From CAZJHD01 sp964545855 (lineage in GTDB: Bacteria; Planctomycetota; UBA1135; JACQFD01), in assembly GCA_964545855.1 (NCBI GenBank), contig CAZJHD010000071.1, positions 1-22,227 of the forward strand: a DNA stretch of 22,227 bases, given 5' to 3'. A program made the position numbers and the translations under genes. This document shows positions 6,935 to 13,709 of the stretch, in pieces; the stretch's first letter is position 1; each line of letters opens with the position of its first letter. The notes beneath the pieces are model-generated. The model saw only the letters and a list, made by a program, of their open reading frames with translations. It had not been told where the DNA came from and did not search any database.

Positions 6935-8041
6935 TCAGCTCTTCAGCCTTCGAATCGTCGTTCGCGTGTCCCAGGTGAGGTCGAGAAGTCCCCTTCCGGC
7001 GAGCGGGCCGGAGAGCTGCGCGCCGTCGAAGGCCATCTCCAGCACGTGACGCGCCGAAAGGCTCTCGAGCTGCCCTCCGACGTGATCGAAGTAGAGCTCT
7101 CCCCGCACCTCTGCGCGGATGGAGCGCATCGCCTTCCCGAATCCAGCGATCGCGCCCCAGAACTCCGGACCGAAGAGGCCCCCCGGCGTCGTGCTGCCCC
7201 GCGCCTCGAGCGAGCGAGAGACGACGTCGCTCGACACCTCGGAGGCAACGGGCACCTTCGCCGCGTCGAAGACGATCCACGCTTCGGGCATCGCCTGGAC
7301 CACGCCCAGCGAGCGGAGCGAGAGGCGCACCCGGGCGTTCATCGCCGGATCGAGTGTCGACAAGGAGCCACCGTGCCAGTCGGCCTCCCACGCATCGCCA
7401 CGGGCCACCGGCCCGTCGTGGATCGGGAACCGAAGGATCGTCTCCAGGCGTGAACGCATCGCCCCCTCGACGCCGGCGGCGGCGAGCGCTTCGATCTCTC
7501 GTTGCTTCGGATCGGCCGGCGGTGGTTCGGGCTCCTGGAGCACTCCGTCGACGGTGGTGGTCGACGAGATCGGCGTCGAACGCTCACAGGCGACGATCCG
7601 ACCGTCCTCGGCGATGCGCAGGACGAATGGGGCACGCACGAGTCGTGCGAGTGCGCGCGAACGCGAATCCGAGGGGAGCGGGCTGAGGAGTTGCGAGTCG
7701 AATTCGCTCGCGCGGGAACCTTCGCCTCGATCGTCGACGATGCGGATCCAAGTCGGGATCGCGAGGACCTGGAGTTCCCCGTTCCCCGGCATGCGAATTC
7801 CCAGGAGGTGCCACTGCACCTCCTCCGTCCGCACGGCCCGGTGCTCGTCGCCTCGCTGGTCGCTCCCGCGCGCCGTCGTCTCCGACTTCCACTCGTAGAT
7901 GCGTCCCGTCCCCGTCTCCCACTTCCAGCGGAGATCGACCGTGTCCGCCTGCCGGACCGACGCGGGGCCTTGGCTCGGTCCCTGGATCGGAACGGCGACG
8001 ACGACGAGCGCGAACGGCAGCAACGCGAGCTCGGTGCGCAT
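6935..8041 (-). CDS. Exported protein of unknown function
   Basis: A 368-residue protein I do not recognise. The N-terminus (MRTELALLPFALVVVAVPIQG) is a likely signal peptide. The mature part is predicted mostly beta: an opening stretch rich in Trp and Lys (LRWKWETGTGRIYEWKSE), a charged central region with a Pro-rich linker (EPEPPPADPKQ, about 170-180), and a C-terminal strand-rich part ending in WDTRTTIRRLKS. There are no obvious catalytic motifs; the only cysteine is in IVACERST. The layout faintly recalls exported DUF6263-type proteins, but I would not assign it. The ATG at 8041 has GAGGGA about five bases upstream, and a -10-like TAGGAT lies some 30 bases before it on the minus strand. 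It stands alone, convergent with the redoxin gene. Confidence 0.8.
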   Translation of the reverse strand: MRTELALLPFALVVVAVPIQGPSQGPASVRQADTVDLRWKWETGTGRIYEWKSETTARGSDQRGDEHRAVRTEEVQWHLLGIRMPGNGELQVLAIPTWIRIVDDRGEGSRASEFDSQLLSPLPSDSRSRALARLVRAPFVLRIAEDGRIVACERSTPISSTTTVDGVLQEPEPPPADPKQREIEALAAAGVEGAMRSRLETILRFPIHDGPVARGDAWEADWHGGSLSTLDPAMNARVRLSLRSLGVVQAMPEAWIVFDAAKVPVASEVSSDVVSRSLEARGSTTPGGLFGPEFWGAIAGFGKAMRSIRAEVRGELYFDHVGGQLESLSARHVLEMAFDGAQLSGPLAGRGLLDLTWDTRTTIRRLKS

Positions 8042-8116
8042 GGAGTCCCTCGGAGTGGTGCGCCCGATCCTACCAACGCGACTTCGCCCTCCGCGATCGA
8101 CGGTGGCGCTGGCGAC

Positions 8117-9325
8117 TCAGCCGGACGAGAACTCGACGGCGACGCCCATCCCACCGCTGACGCAGAGCGTCGCGAGACCCTTCTTCGCGCGGCGCCGGCG
8201 CATCTCGTGGAGGAGCGTCACCACGATGCGCGCGCCCGTGGCGCCGATCGGATGACCGAGGGCGATGGCGCCGCCGTTCACGTTGAGACGGTCGGCCGGG
8301 AGGTGGAGCGCGCGGTCGCAGGCGATCACCTGCGCGGCGAAGGCCTCGTTCAGCTCGATCAGGTCGAAGGAGTCGATCGTCGCGCCCGTCGCGGCGAGCA
8401 GATCGCGCACGGCGGGAACGGGGCCGATCCCCATGACCGAAGGATCGACGCCGCGCTCGGTGGACGCGCCGAGGCGCGCGAGGATCGGGAGCCCGCGCTT
8501 CCTCGCCTCCTCCTCGGCGCAGAGCAGCACCGCCGCCGCGCCGTCGGTGATCCCGGAGGCGTTCCCCGCCGTGACGGTGCCGGCCTTCGAGTCGAAGACC
8601 GCCGGCAGCTTCGCGAGCGACTCCATGGTGGCGCCGTCGCGCGGGTGCTCGTCGGCCGCGACTTCCGTCGTCTCGCCGCGCCGCCCAGGCACGGCGACCG
8701 GCACGATCTCGTCGGCGAAGACGCCCTCGCGGCGCGCGCGCTCGCACTTGTGCTGGGAGCCGAGGGCGAAGCGGTCCTGCTCCTCGCGCGTGATGCTCCC
8801 CTCGCGGGCGAGCTTCTCGGCCGTCTCCCCCATCACCATCTTCGAGAGCGGGCAGAGGAAGCCGTCCTGGTACATGGCGTCGACCACGCGCTCGTGGCCC
8901 AGGCGGTAGCCCTGCCGCATCTTCGGCAGGAGGAATGGCAGGTTCGTCATCGACTCCGTGCCGCCGGCGACGGCGAAGCGCGTGCGTCCGAGCTGGATCG
9001 CCTCCGCCGCCAGCAGGATCGACTTCAGCCCCGACGCGCAGGCCATGTTCACGGTGTAGGCGGGCGACGCCTCCGGGATGCCCGCGCGCACGGAGACCTG
9101 CCGCGCGACGTTCGGTCCGCCGCCGGCCTGGCGGCCGTTGCCGAAGACGAGCTGCCCCACGAGCGCCGGACCGACGCCCGAGCGCGCGAGGAGCCCCTGC
9201 ACCGCCGCGACGCCGAGGTCGGCCGCCGACATCGGCCAGAAGGAGCCGAGGAACTTGCCGATCGGCGTGCGGACGGCGTGGGTGACGACGACGGAGGGGA
9301 GCGAGGCAGCGTTCACGGGCGGCAC
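8117..9325 (-). CDS. Thiolase family protein (acetyl-CoA acetyltransferase type)
   Basis: A thiolase of about 402 residues. Catalytic residues by family position are Cys96 in NMACASGLKS, His358 in GHPIGATG and Cys388 in CVSGGMG. The beginning (VVVTHAVRTPIGKFLGSF) and the NMACASG and CVSGGMG blocks resemble biosynthetic-type acetoacetyl-CoA thiolases more than the other thiolase in the window does. It would condense two acetyl-CoA, or cleave acetoacetyl-CoA, in the cytoplasm. No ATG lies near the family start; two in-frame GTG codons at 9325 and 9316 are possible. I chose 9325 because GGAAT lies at a plausible distance, with moderate certainty. It is divergent from the SirB1-like gene across a 96-bp gap that carries a -10-like TATCCT for this gene. 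Confidence 0.92.
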   Translation of the reverse strand: MPPVNAASLPSVVVTHAVRTPIGKFLGSFWPMSAADLGVAAVQGLLARSGVGPALVGQLVFGNGRQAGGGPNVARQVSVRAGIPEASPAYTVNMACASGLKSILLAAEAIQLGRTRFAVAGGTESMTNLPFLLPKMRQGYRLGHERVVDAMYQDGFLCPLSKMVMGETAEKLAREGSITREEQDRFALGSQHKCERARREGVFADEIVPVAVPGRRGETTEVAADEHPRDGATMESLAKLPAVFDSKAGTVTAGNASGITDGAAAVLLCAEEEARKRGLPILARLGASTERGVDPSVMGIGPVPAVRDLLAATGATIDSFDLIELNEAFAAQVIACDRALHLPADRLNVNGGAIALGHPIGATGARIVVTLLHEMRRRRAKKGLATLCVSGGMGVAVEFSSG

Positions 9326-9365
9326 GTCGGATTCCGAGGGGAGCGAGGCGGGAGCGAGACGTCGA

Positions 9366-9371
9366 AGGATA
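9366..9371 (-). promoter_or_regulatory. Candidate -10 element for the second thiolase gene
   Basis: Read on the minus strand this is TATCCT, about 40 bases before the GTG start. It lies in the short divergent region between the thiolase and the SirB1-like gene. No -35 is evident. Confidence 0.3.
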
Positions 9372-9421
9372 CCCGCGGAGCATTGCGCGCTTCGCGCGTG
9401 CGCCGTACAAGCGAAGCTCCC

Positions 9422-10264
9422 ATGACCTCCCTCGAACAACGCACCCTCGCCGCCCTGATGGGGCTCCTGCTGGACGACTCGCCGACCGTCGTCGCGGCGG
9501 CGCGGCAGAAGCTGCGGGCCATGGGAGAAGCGGGAGAGAAGGCGCTGCGGCAGGCCGTCGCCGGCGACGACGCGCAGCTCCGCGTGCGCGCGCGGACGGC
9601 ACTCCTCGAGATCCGCCGCGAGAACGCGACGGCGCGCATCGCCGCCTTCGCGCGCGGGCCCGAGGAGTCGATCTCCCTCGAGGAGGGCGCGTTCCTGCTC
9701 GCACAGGTGGAGTACCCCGACCTCGACCGCCCCGCCTACACCGCGATCCTCGACGCGCTCGGCGATCAGCTCCGCGTGCGCGTCTCCAAGCACCATCCTC
9801 CGGCGGCGCTCGCCGCCGAGCTGGCGCGGCTGCTGGCCTCGGAGCATCGCCTGCGGGGCAACGAGGAGGAGTTCGACGATCCGGACAACTCCTTCCTCCA
9901 TCGCGTGCTCGAGCGCCGCAAGGGCATCCCGATCTCCCTGGCCGCGATCTACCTGCTCGTGGCGCACCGCGCCGGCGTCGAGGCACGCGGCATCGGCGCG
10001 CCGGGCCACTACCTCGTGCGCATCGGACCGCCGGAGGCCGACCTCTTCCTCGATCCGCTCACGGGGCGCCGCTTCCCCCTGCAGGACGCCATGCGGATGC
10101 TCTCCCTGCGCGGCCTCCCGGTGACGCCCGAGCACTTCGCCGAGACGGGCGTGCGCGACACGCTCGTCCGCATGTGCGCGAACCTGGTCGCCTGCTACGA
10201 GCGGCGCGGCGCGCGCCCCTACCGCGACCGCTGGGACGCGATCCGGGAGAGCCTGCGGGCCTGA
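9422..10264 (+). CDS. SirB1 / transglutaminase-like (Transglut_core2) family protein
   Basis: A 280-residue cytoplasmic protein. Residues 1-70 are helical and HEAT-like (a second helix pair, VRARTALLEI, matches scaffold repeats). The core (about 85-235) shows the SirB1 family signature: NSFLHRVLERRKGIPISLAAIYLLVA (156-181), then GVEARGIGAPGHYLVR (185-200) and DLFLDPLTG (207-215). His196 and Asp211 sit where transglutaminase-fold His and Asp would be, while the usual nucleophilic Cys position in the GIPISL helix is not Cys, as is common in this family. Catalysis is therefore doubtful and its role unknown; SirB1 proteins have been linked only loosely to regulation. The start has no clear Shine-Dalgarno, but TACAAG lies ten bases upstream (see findings). 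The next gene follows after 51 bp. Confidence 0.88.
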   Translation: MTSLEQRTLAALMGLLLDDSPTVVAAARQKLRAMGEAGEKALRQAVAGDDAQLRVRARTALLEIRRENATARIAAFARGPEESISLEEGAFLLAQVEYPDLDRPAYTAILDALGDQLRVRVSKHHPPAALAAELARLLASEHRLRGNEEEFDDPDNSFLHRVLERRKGIPISLAAIYLLVAHRAGVEARGIGAPGHYLVRIGPPEADLFLDPLTGRRFPLQDAMRMLSLRGLPVTPEHFAETGVRDTLVRMCANLVACYERRGARPYRDRWDAIRESLRA

Positions 10265-10315
10265 CGCGCGGACGCGGGTCCTTCTCCCGCGCCGAGCCGA
10301 GTGCATGCTCCCGCC

Positions 10316-12670
10316 ATGCACCACGCCACGCTCGGTCTGTGGGCCGCCCTCTCCGTCGCCGCTCTCGCGCAGGATCGCGCCGCGAAGCAGCCCGCCGCCT
10401 CGCCCGTCCTCGGCGTCGTCTTCGAGGACCGGAACGCCGACGGCGTGCGCCAGGCGGAGGAGCCGCCGGTGCCTTCGATCCGCGTCTCCAATGGCGTGGC
10501 CGTGACGGCGACGGACGGCGAGGGGCGCTTCGCGATCGAGGCGCCGGCCGGCGAGGGCCCGGTCTTCCTGATCCGCGAGGGCACGTGGCGCCCGACGACG
10601 CCCTGGTTCCTGCGGCCGGCGGGCGAGGCGCCCCTCGCCTTCGGCCTCGAGCGGCGCGCGCCGGAGGGCGACCCGGCGGTGCTGGTGCATGCCGCGGGTC
10701 TCGCGCTCGCCGACGACGCGGCGGCGGAACGTGCGCGCACGGTGATCGCCGACATCGCCGGGATGGCGCGCCGGCCCTGGGCGGTCCTCGCGACGGGATT
10801 CGACGGGCCTGGCGCGGAGACGCTGCGGCGCACGGCGGAGCTCCCCGTCGAGGGAATCGATCTCCGCGGCACGACGCGATCCCCGCGTTACGCCTTCGAC
10901 ACGGGCGCCTGGCTCGTGGTCCTCCTCGACGCGCCGTCGCCCGAGGGTCTCGCGTTCCTCGAGGCCTTCCTCGCGGGCGCTCCCGAGGAACGACCGCTCG
11001 CCGTGGTCCTCGGCGGTGCAGCGCGCCGCGACGCGGTTCCGCTCCCGCGCGACCGTCCGAGCCTGCTCCTCCAGGGGAGCGGGACCCTCTGGCGCGACCC
11101 ATCGGCCCAGGCGACGCCACCGCTCCTCGTGGGCGGCGCCGACCGATCGCCGCGCGGCTTCCGCGTCCTGCGCGTTGCCGAAGGCGCGATCGTGAACGAG
11201 GTGCGCTCGCTCGGCTCCCACCGCCGCGCGAGCCTGCTGTGGCCCCAGGCCGGCGGCACCGTGCCGCGAGGCGTCCTCGACCTGCGCGCCCATCTCGAGG
11301 ACTCCTTCGCCGACCCCGTGCGCGTCACCGTCCGCCTGCGCGATGGCGCGGGCCACGAGGCGCAGTCGTCGCTCGCGCGTGCCGGCGGCACGCTCTGGCG
11401 CGCCACCGTCGACGTGACGCCCCTCGCGCCGGGCGCCTGCGAGACGGTGCTCCTCGTGGAGGACGACCGCGGCCACGCCTGGGAGACGCGGAACGCCTTC
11501 GGCATCGCGCCGGCCGACCATCCGCCGCGGGTGCGCACCGGCGCCGACTGGCCGACGGAGCGCGGCGACGCGCGCGGGAGCTCGATCGCGGCCACGGCGC
11601 TCGCGCCGCCGCTCCGTCCCGCCTGGTCCACTTGGCTCGGCGGCGAGCCGGTCCGGGGAAGCGCCGTCGTCGCGAGCGGCCGCGTCGTCGCGGCCGTGCG
11701 CCACCGTGCGGGCGCGGGCGACCTCGTGGCGCTCGACGCCGTGACGGGCGCGCTCGCCTGGCGAGCCTCGATCGACGGCGGCCCCGCGTCGGCGCCCATC
11801 GCCTTCGGTCGCGACGTGCTCGTCCTGATGGATTCCGGCGCGCTGCGCCGTTTCGACGTCGTGCGCGGCGCGACGCGCCCGACGAAGCCCGAGCACGTCC
11901 TCGAGCCGCCGGACGGCTCCGCGCTCGGCGGCGACGCGACGCTCGCGCTCGCGGGCGAGCATGGGCTCGCGGTGACGGACTCGCAGATCGCGAGCTTCCG
12001 ATTCGGAGAGGAGACCGTTCGCCGCACCGGCTTCGGGCTCGTGCGCGGCCCGCTCAACAAGCGCGACGATCCTCCGCAGCCGACCGTCTTCGGCGACCTC
12101 GTGGCGCTGCCCGAGCCGCCGGGCGTCGTCGTCCGTCACGTGAGCACGCTCGAGCGAGCATGGACTCCCGCCGAATCGCTCCTCGGCGCGCGCTCCGCCA
12201 CCTTCTCGGAGAGCGGCGCCCTCTTCGCCGTCGTGGGAGGCACGCTGCGACGGATCGACGTCACGACGGGCGAGACGCTCTGGGAGAGCCCCGTCGATCT
12301 CGGCGGCGAAGCGGGCGCGCCCGTCCTCGCGGGCGACTTCGTCGTCGTGACGGCGCCCGACGCGCGGCTCGTCGCCTTCGACGCGAAGAGCGGTGGCACG
12401 CGCTGGTCCTGGCGCGGCGCGGCGCAGGCCCTCGACGCGCCGGTGCCCGGCCGGCCCGAGGGGCGCGCCATCGGCGGCACGCCCGTCGTCGCGGGTCACC
12501 ACCTCTGGTTCGGCGCGAACGACGGCCGGCTCTACGCCGTCGACGCGCGCTCGGGGATCACGGCCTGGTGGGCCCGCGTCGGATCGCCGATCGCCGCGTC
12601 CCTCGCGCTCTCGGGGAACGCCCTCTTCGCCGTCACGCGCGACGGCTGCCTGCACGCCTTCGCGCCGTGA
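10316..12670 (+). CDS. Exported multidomain protein: MetallophosN-like domain, degenerate calcineurin-like fold and PQQ-type beta-propeller
   Basis: A 784-residue protein with a short signal peptide (residues 1-19, ending ALAQD). Residues 30-98 form a carboxypeptidase-regulatory/MetallophosN-like beta domain (GVVFEDRNADGVRQ, then TDGEGRFAIEAPAG). Residues 120-290 follow the strand order of calcineurin-like phosphoesterases (WAVLATGFDG at 155-164, YAFDTGAWLVVLLDAPSPEGLAFLEAFLAG at 192-221), but the metal-binding motifs appear lost: RGTTR (184-188) replaces GNHD/E and VLGGAA replaces the strand ending in His. Residues 300-400 are a further beta region. Residues 405-784 are PQQ/Trp-docking-type repeats (VALDAVTGALAWRASIDGGP, LRRIDVTTGETLWESPVDLG, LYAVDARSGITAWWARVG). 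It is probably a periplasmic or surface binding protein; no enzyme activity is supported. The GTG at 10301 is an alternative start. The 3' end overlaps the convergent sigma gene by 38 bases. Confidence 0.85.
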   Translation: MHHATLGLWAALSVAALAQDRAAKQPAASPVLGVVFEDRNADGVRQAEEPPVPSIRVSNGVAVTATDGEGRFAIEAPAGEGPVFLIREGTWRPTTPWFLRPAGEAPLAFGLERRAPEGDPAVLVHAAGLALADDAAAERARTVIADIAGMARRPWAVLATGFDGPGAETLRRTAELPVEGIDLRGTTRSPRYAFDTGAWLVVLLDAPSPEGLAFLEAFLAGAPEERPLAVVLGGAARRDAVPLPRDRPSLLLQGSGTLWRDPSAQATPPLLVGGADRSPRGFRVLRVAEGAIVNEVRSLGSHRRASLLWPQAGGTVPRGVLDLRAHLEDSFADPVRVTVRLRDGAGHEAQSSLARAGGTLWRATVDVTPLAPGACETVLLVEDDRGHAWETRNAFGIAPADHPPRVRTGADWPTERGDARGSSIAATALAPPLRPAWSTWLGGEPVRGSAVVASGRVVAAVRHRAGAGDLVALDAVTGALAWRASIDGGPASAPIAFGRDVLVLMDSGALRRFDVVRGATRPTKPEHVLEPPDGSALGGDATLALAGEHGLAVTDSQIASFRFGEETVRRTGFGLVRGPLNKRDDPPQPTVFGDLVALPEPPGVVVRHVSTLERAWTPAESLLGARSATFSESGALFAVVGGTLRRIDVTTGETLWESPVDLGGEAGAPVLAGDFVVVTAPDARLVAFDAKSGGTRWSWRGAAQALDAPVPGRPEGRAIGGTPVVAGHHLWFGANDGRLYAVDARSGITAWWARVGSPIAASLALSGNALFAVTRDGCLHAFAP

Positions 12671-13253
12671 GCGCGCCCTCGTCGGGCGGGGCCGTGCCGT
12701 CGCAACCCTCGGCGATGCACCGCGGGCCGCGCCTCTCGTAGCCGACGATCCCTCCGCGGCGGTCCGTCTCGAAGCGGCAGCACTCGACGAGGAGCCGCTG
12801 CAGCTTCCGCCGCCCGCGCTGGACGCGCGATTTCGTCGCCGTGAGGGAGAGCCCCGTCCGGGCGGCGACCTCGGCGAGGGGCCGCTCCTCCAGATCCGAC
12901 AGCACGAGCACCGAGCGATCGACGGGCGGGAGCCGCTCGATCATGCCGCGCAGCCACCCGGCCGCCACGGCGTCGAGGCTCGGGTCGCGCGCCTCGTCCT
13001 CGACGCGTTCGGGCTCCTCAAGGACCACGGGCGCCCGCGCGCGCCGGTGATCGGCGAGGACGTTGCGTGCGATCGCGCGGACCCAGGCCGTGACGACGGC
13101 GCTCTCGCGCAGGCGCGGCAGACCGCGCTGGATGCGCAGGAAGGTCTCCTGCAGGAGGTCGTCGGCGTCCGCCGCGCGCACGCCGCGCCGCAGCCAGGCG
13201 GTGCGGAGCGGGTCCGCGAAGCGTCCCCAGAGGTCGGAGACTTCGTCGCTCAC
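12633..13253 (-). CDS. ECF RNA polymerase sigma factor, SigZ-like, with Cys-rich C-terminal tail
   Basis: A 206-residue group 4 sigma factor. Region 2 covers about 10-72, with DADDLLQETFLRIQRGL (29-45) and VVTAWVRAIARNVLADHRR (53-71) for core binding and -10 recognition. Region 4 covers about 98-155, with the helix-turn-helix LAEVAARTGLSLTATKSRVQRGRRKL. A tail follows: VECCRFETDRRGGIVGYERRGPRC..GC, with Cys158, Cys159, Cys179 and Cys184. The CC-x-x-E-x-DRRG block is characteristic of SigZ-type factors; a bound metal or metalloid is my inference. No anti-sigma gene is adjacent. The GTG start at 13253 overlaps the TGA of the ArsI/CadI-like gene (GTGA), so the two are translated together. The Arg-rich last residues lie antisense to the end of the convergent propeller gene, so the exact C-terminus is less certain. 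Confidence 0.88.
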   Translation of the reverse strand: MSDEVSDLWGRFADPLRTAWLRRGVRAADADDLLQETFLRIQRGLPRLRESAVVTAWVRAIARNVLADHRRARAPVVLEEPERVEDEARDPSLDAVAAGWLRGMIERLPPVDRSVLVLSDLEERPLAEVAARTGLSLTATKSRVQRGRRKLQRLLVECCRFETDRRGGIVGYERRGPRCIAEGCDGTAPPDEGALTARRRAGSRRA

Positions 13254-13642
13254 CGGTCGGGCTCCGTCACGCGGAAGACCTCCCACCGATGGCCGTCGGG
13301 ATCGGTCGCCCACGACTTGTCCTGCTTCGAGTGGCAGCAGACGACCTCGCGCTCGTCGTCGAGCGCGAGACCCGCCGCCGAGAGCCGGCGCCGCTCGTCC
13401 TCGAGCACGGCGGAATCGAAGGTCTGCAGACCGAAATGCGACACGCCGCCGGAGGGGCCCGGACGGCAGCAGGCGCCGGCGTTCAGGGCGAGGTGCAGCG
13501 GGAGGTGCGCCGGCTCGAACTTCGCGTAGTCGGTGCGCACCTTCGTCGGCTCGGAGCCGAGGAGCGCACGGTAGAAGCGGATGGAGGCGTCGAGGTCGGT
13601 GACGTCGAGCGCCACGTGGACGCGGTGAGCTGTGGTTCTCAT
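13250..13642 (-). CDS. ArsI/CadI-like vicinal-oxygen-chelate (glyoxalase-fold) metalloenzyme
   Basis: A 130-residue protein with two beta-alpha-beta-beta-beta modules of the VOC superfamily. It matches ArsI (carbon-arsenic lyase) and CadI: RVHVALDVTDLDASIRFY at the start, EPTKVRTDYAKFEP (31-44), SHFGLQ, then VVCCHSKQDKSW (100-111) and DPDGHRWEVF. The expected Fe(II) ligands are His9, His69 and Glu121. The vicinal Cys102-Cys103 pair corresponds to the organoarsenical-binding cysteines of ArsI. A second Cys58-Cys59 pair is also present. ArsI enzymes cleave the carbon-arsenic bond of trivalent methyl- or aryl-arsenicals using oxygen. The gene is first in a two-gene unit with the SigZ-like sigma factor, which suggests regulation by that factor. 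No ArsR, ArsM or ArsP is nearby, so arsenic specificity is inferred from the family only. Confidence 0.88.
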   Translation of the reverse strand: MRTTAHRVHVALDVTDLDASIRFYRALLGSEPTKVRTDYAKFEPAHLPLHLALNAGACCRPGPSGGVSHFGLQTFDSAVLEDERRRLSAAGLALDDEREVVCCHSKQDKSWATDPDGHRWEVFRVTEPDR

Positions 13643-13709
13643 GCCCGTAAGGACGGCGGCCGATGCGGGAGGACGCAGGTGGAATCGGAGACTCTCGCGC
13701 GCGCACGAC

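Noticed and set aside
9422..10264. SirB1-like protein as an active transglutaminase or protease
   Set aside because: His and Asp are in place, but no Cys is found at the nucleophile position in the GIPISL helix.
8117..12655. A minus-strand open frame of about 1500 codons
   Set aside because: Only the end (8117-9325) is a protein family, thiolase. The rest is antisense to the SirB1-like and propeller genes, Arg- and Ala-rich, and an artefact of high G+C content.
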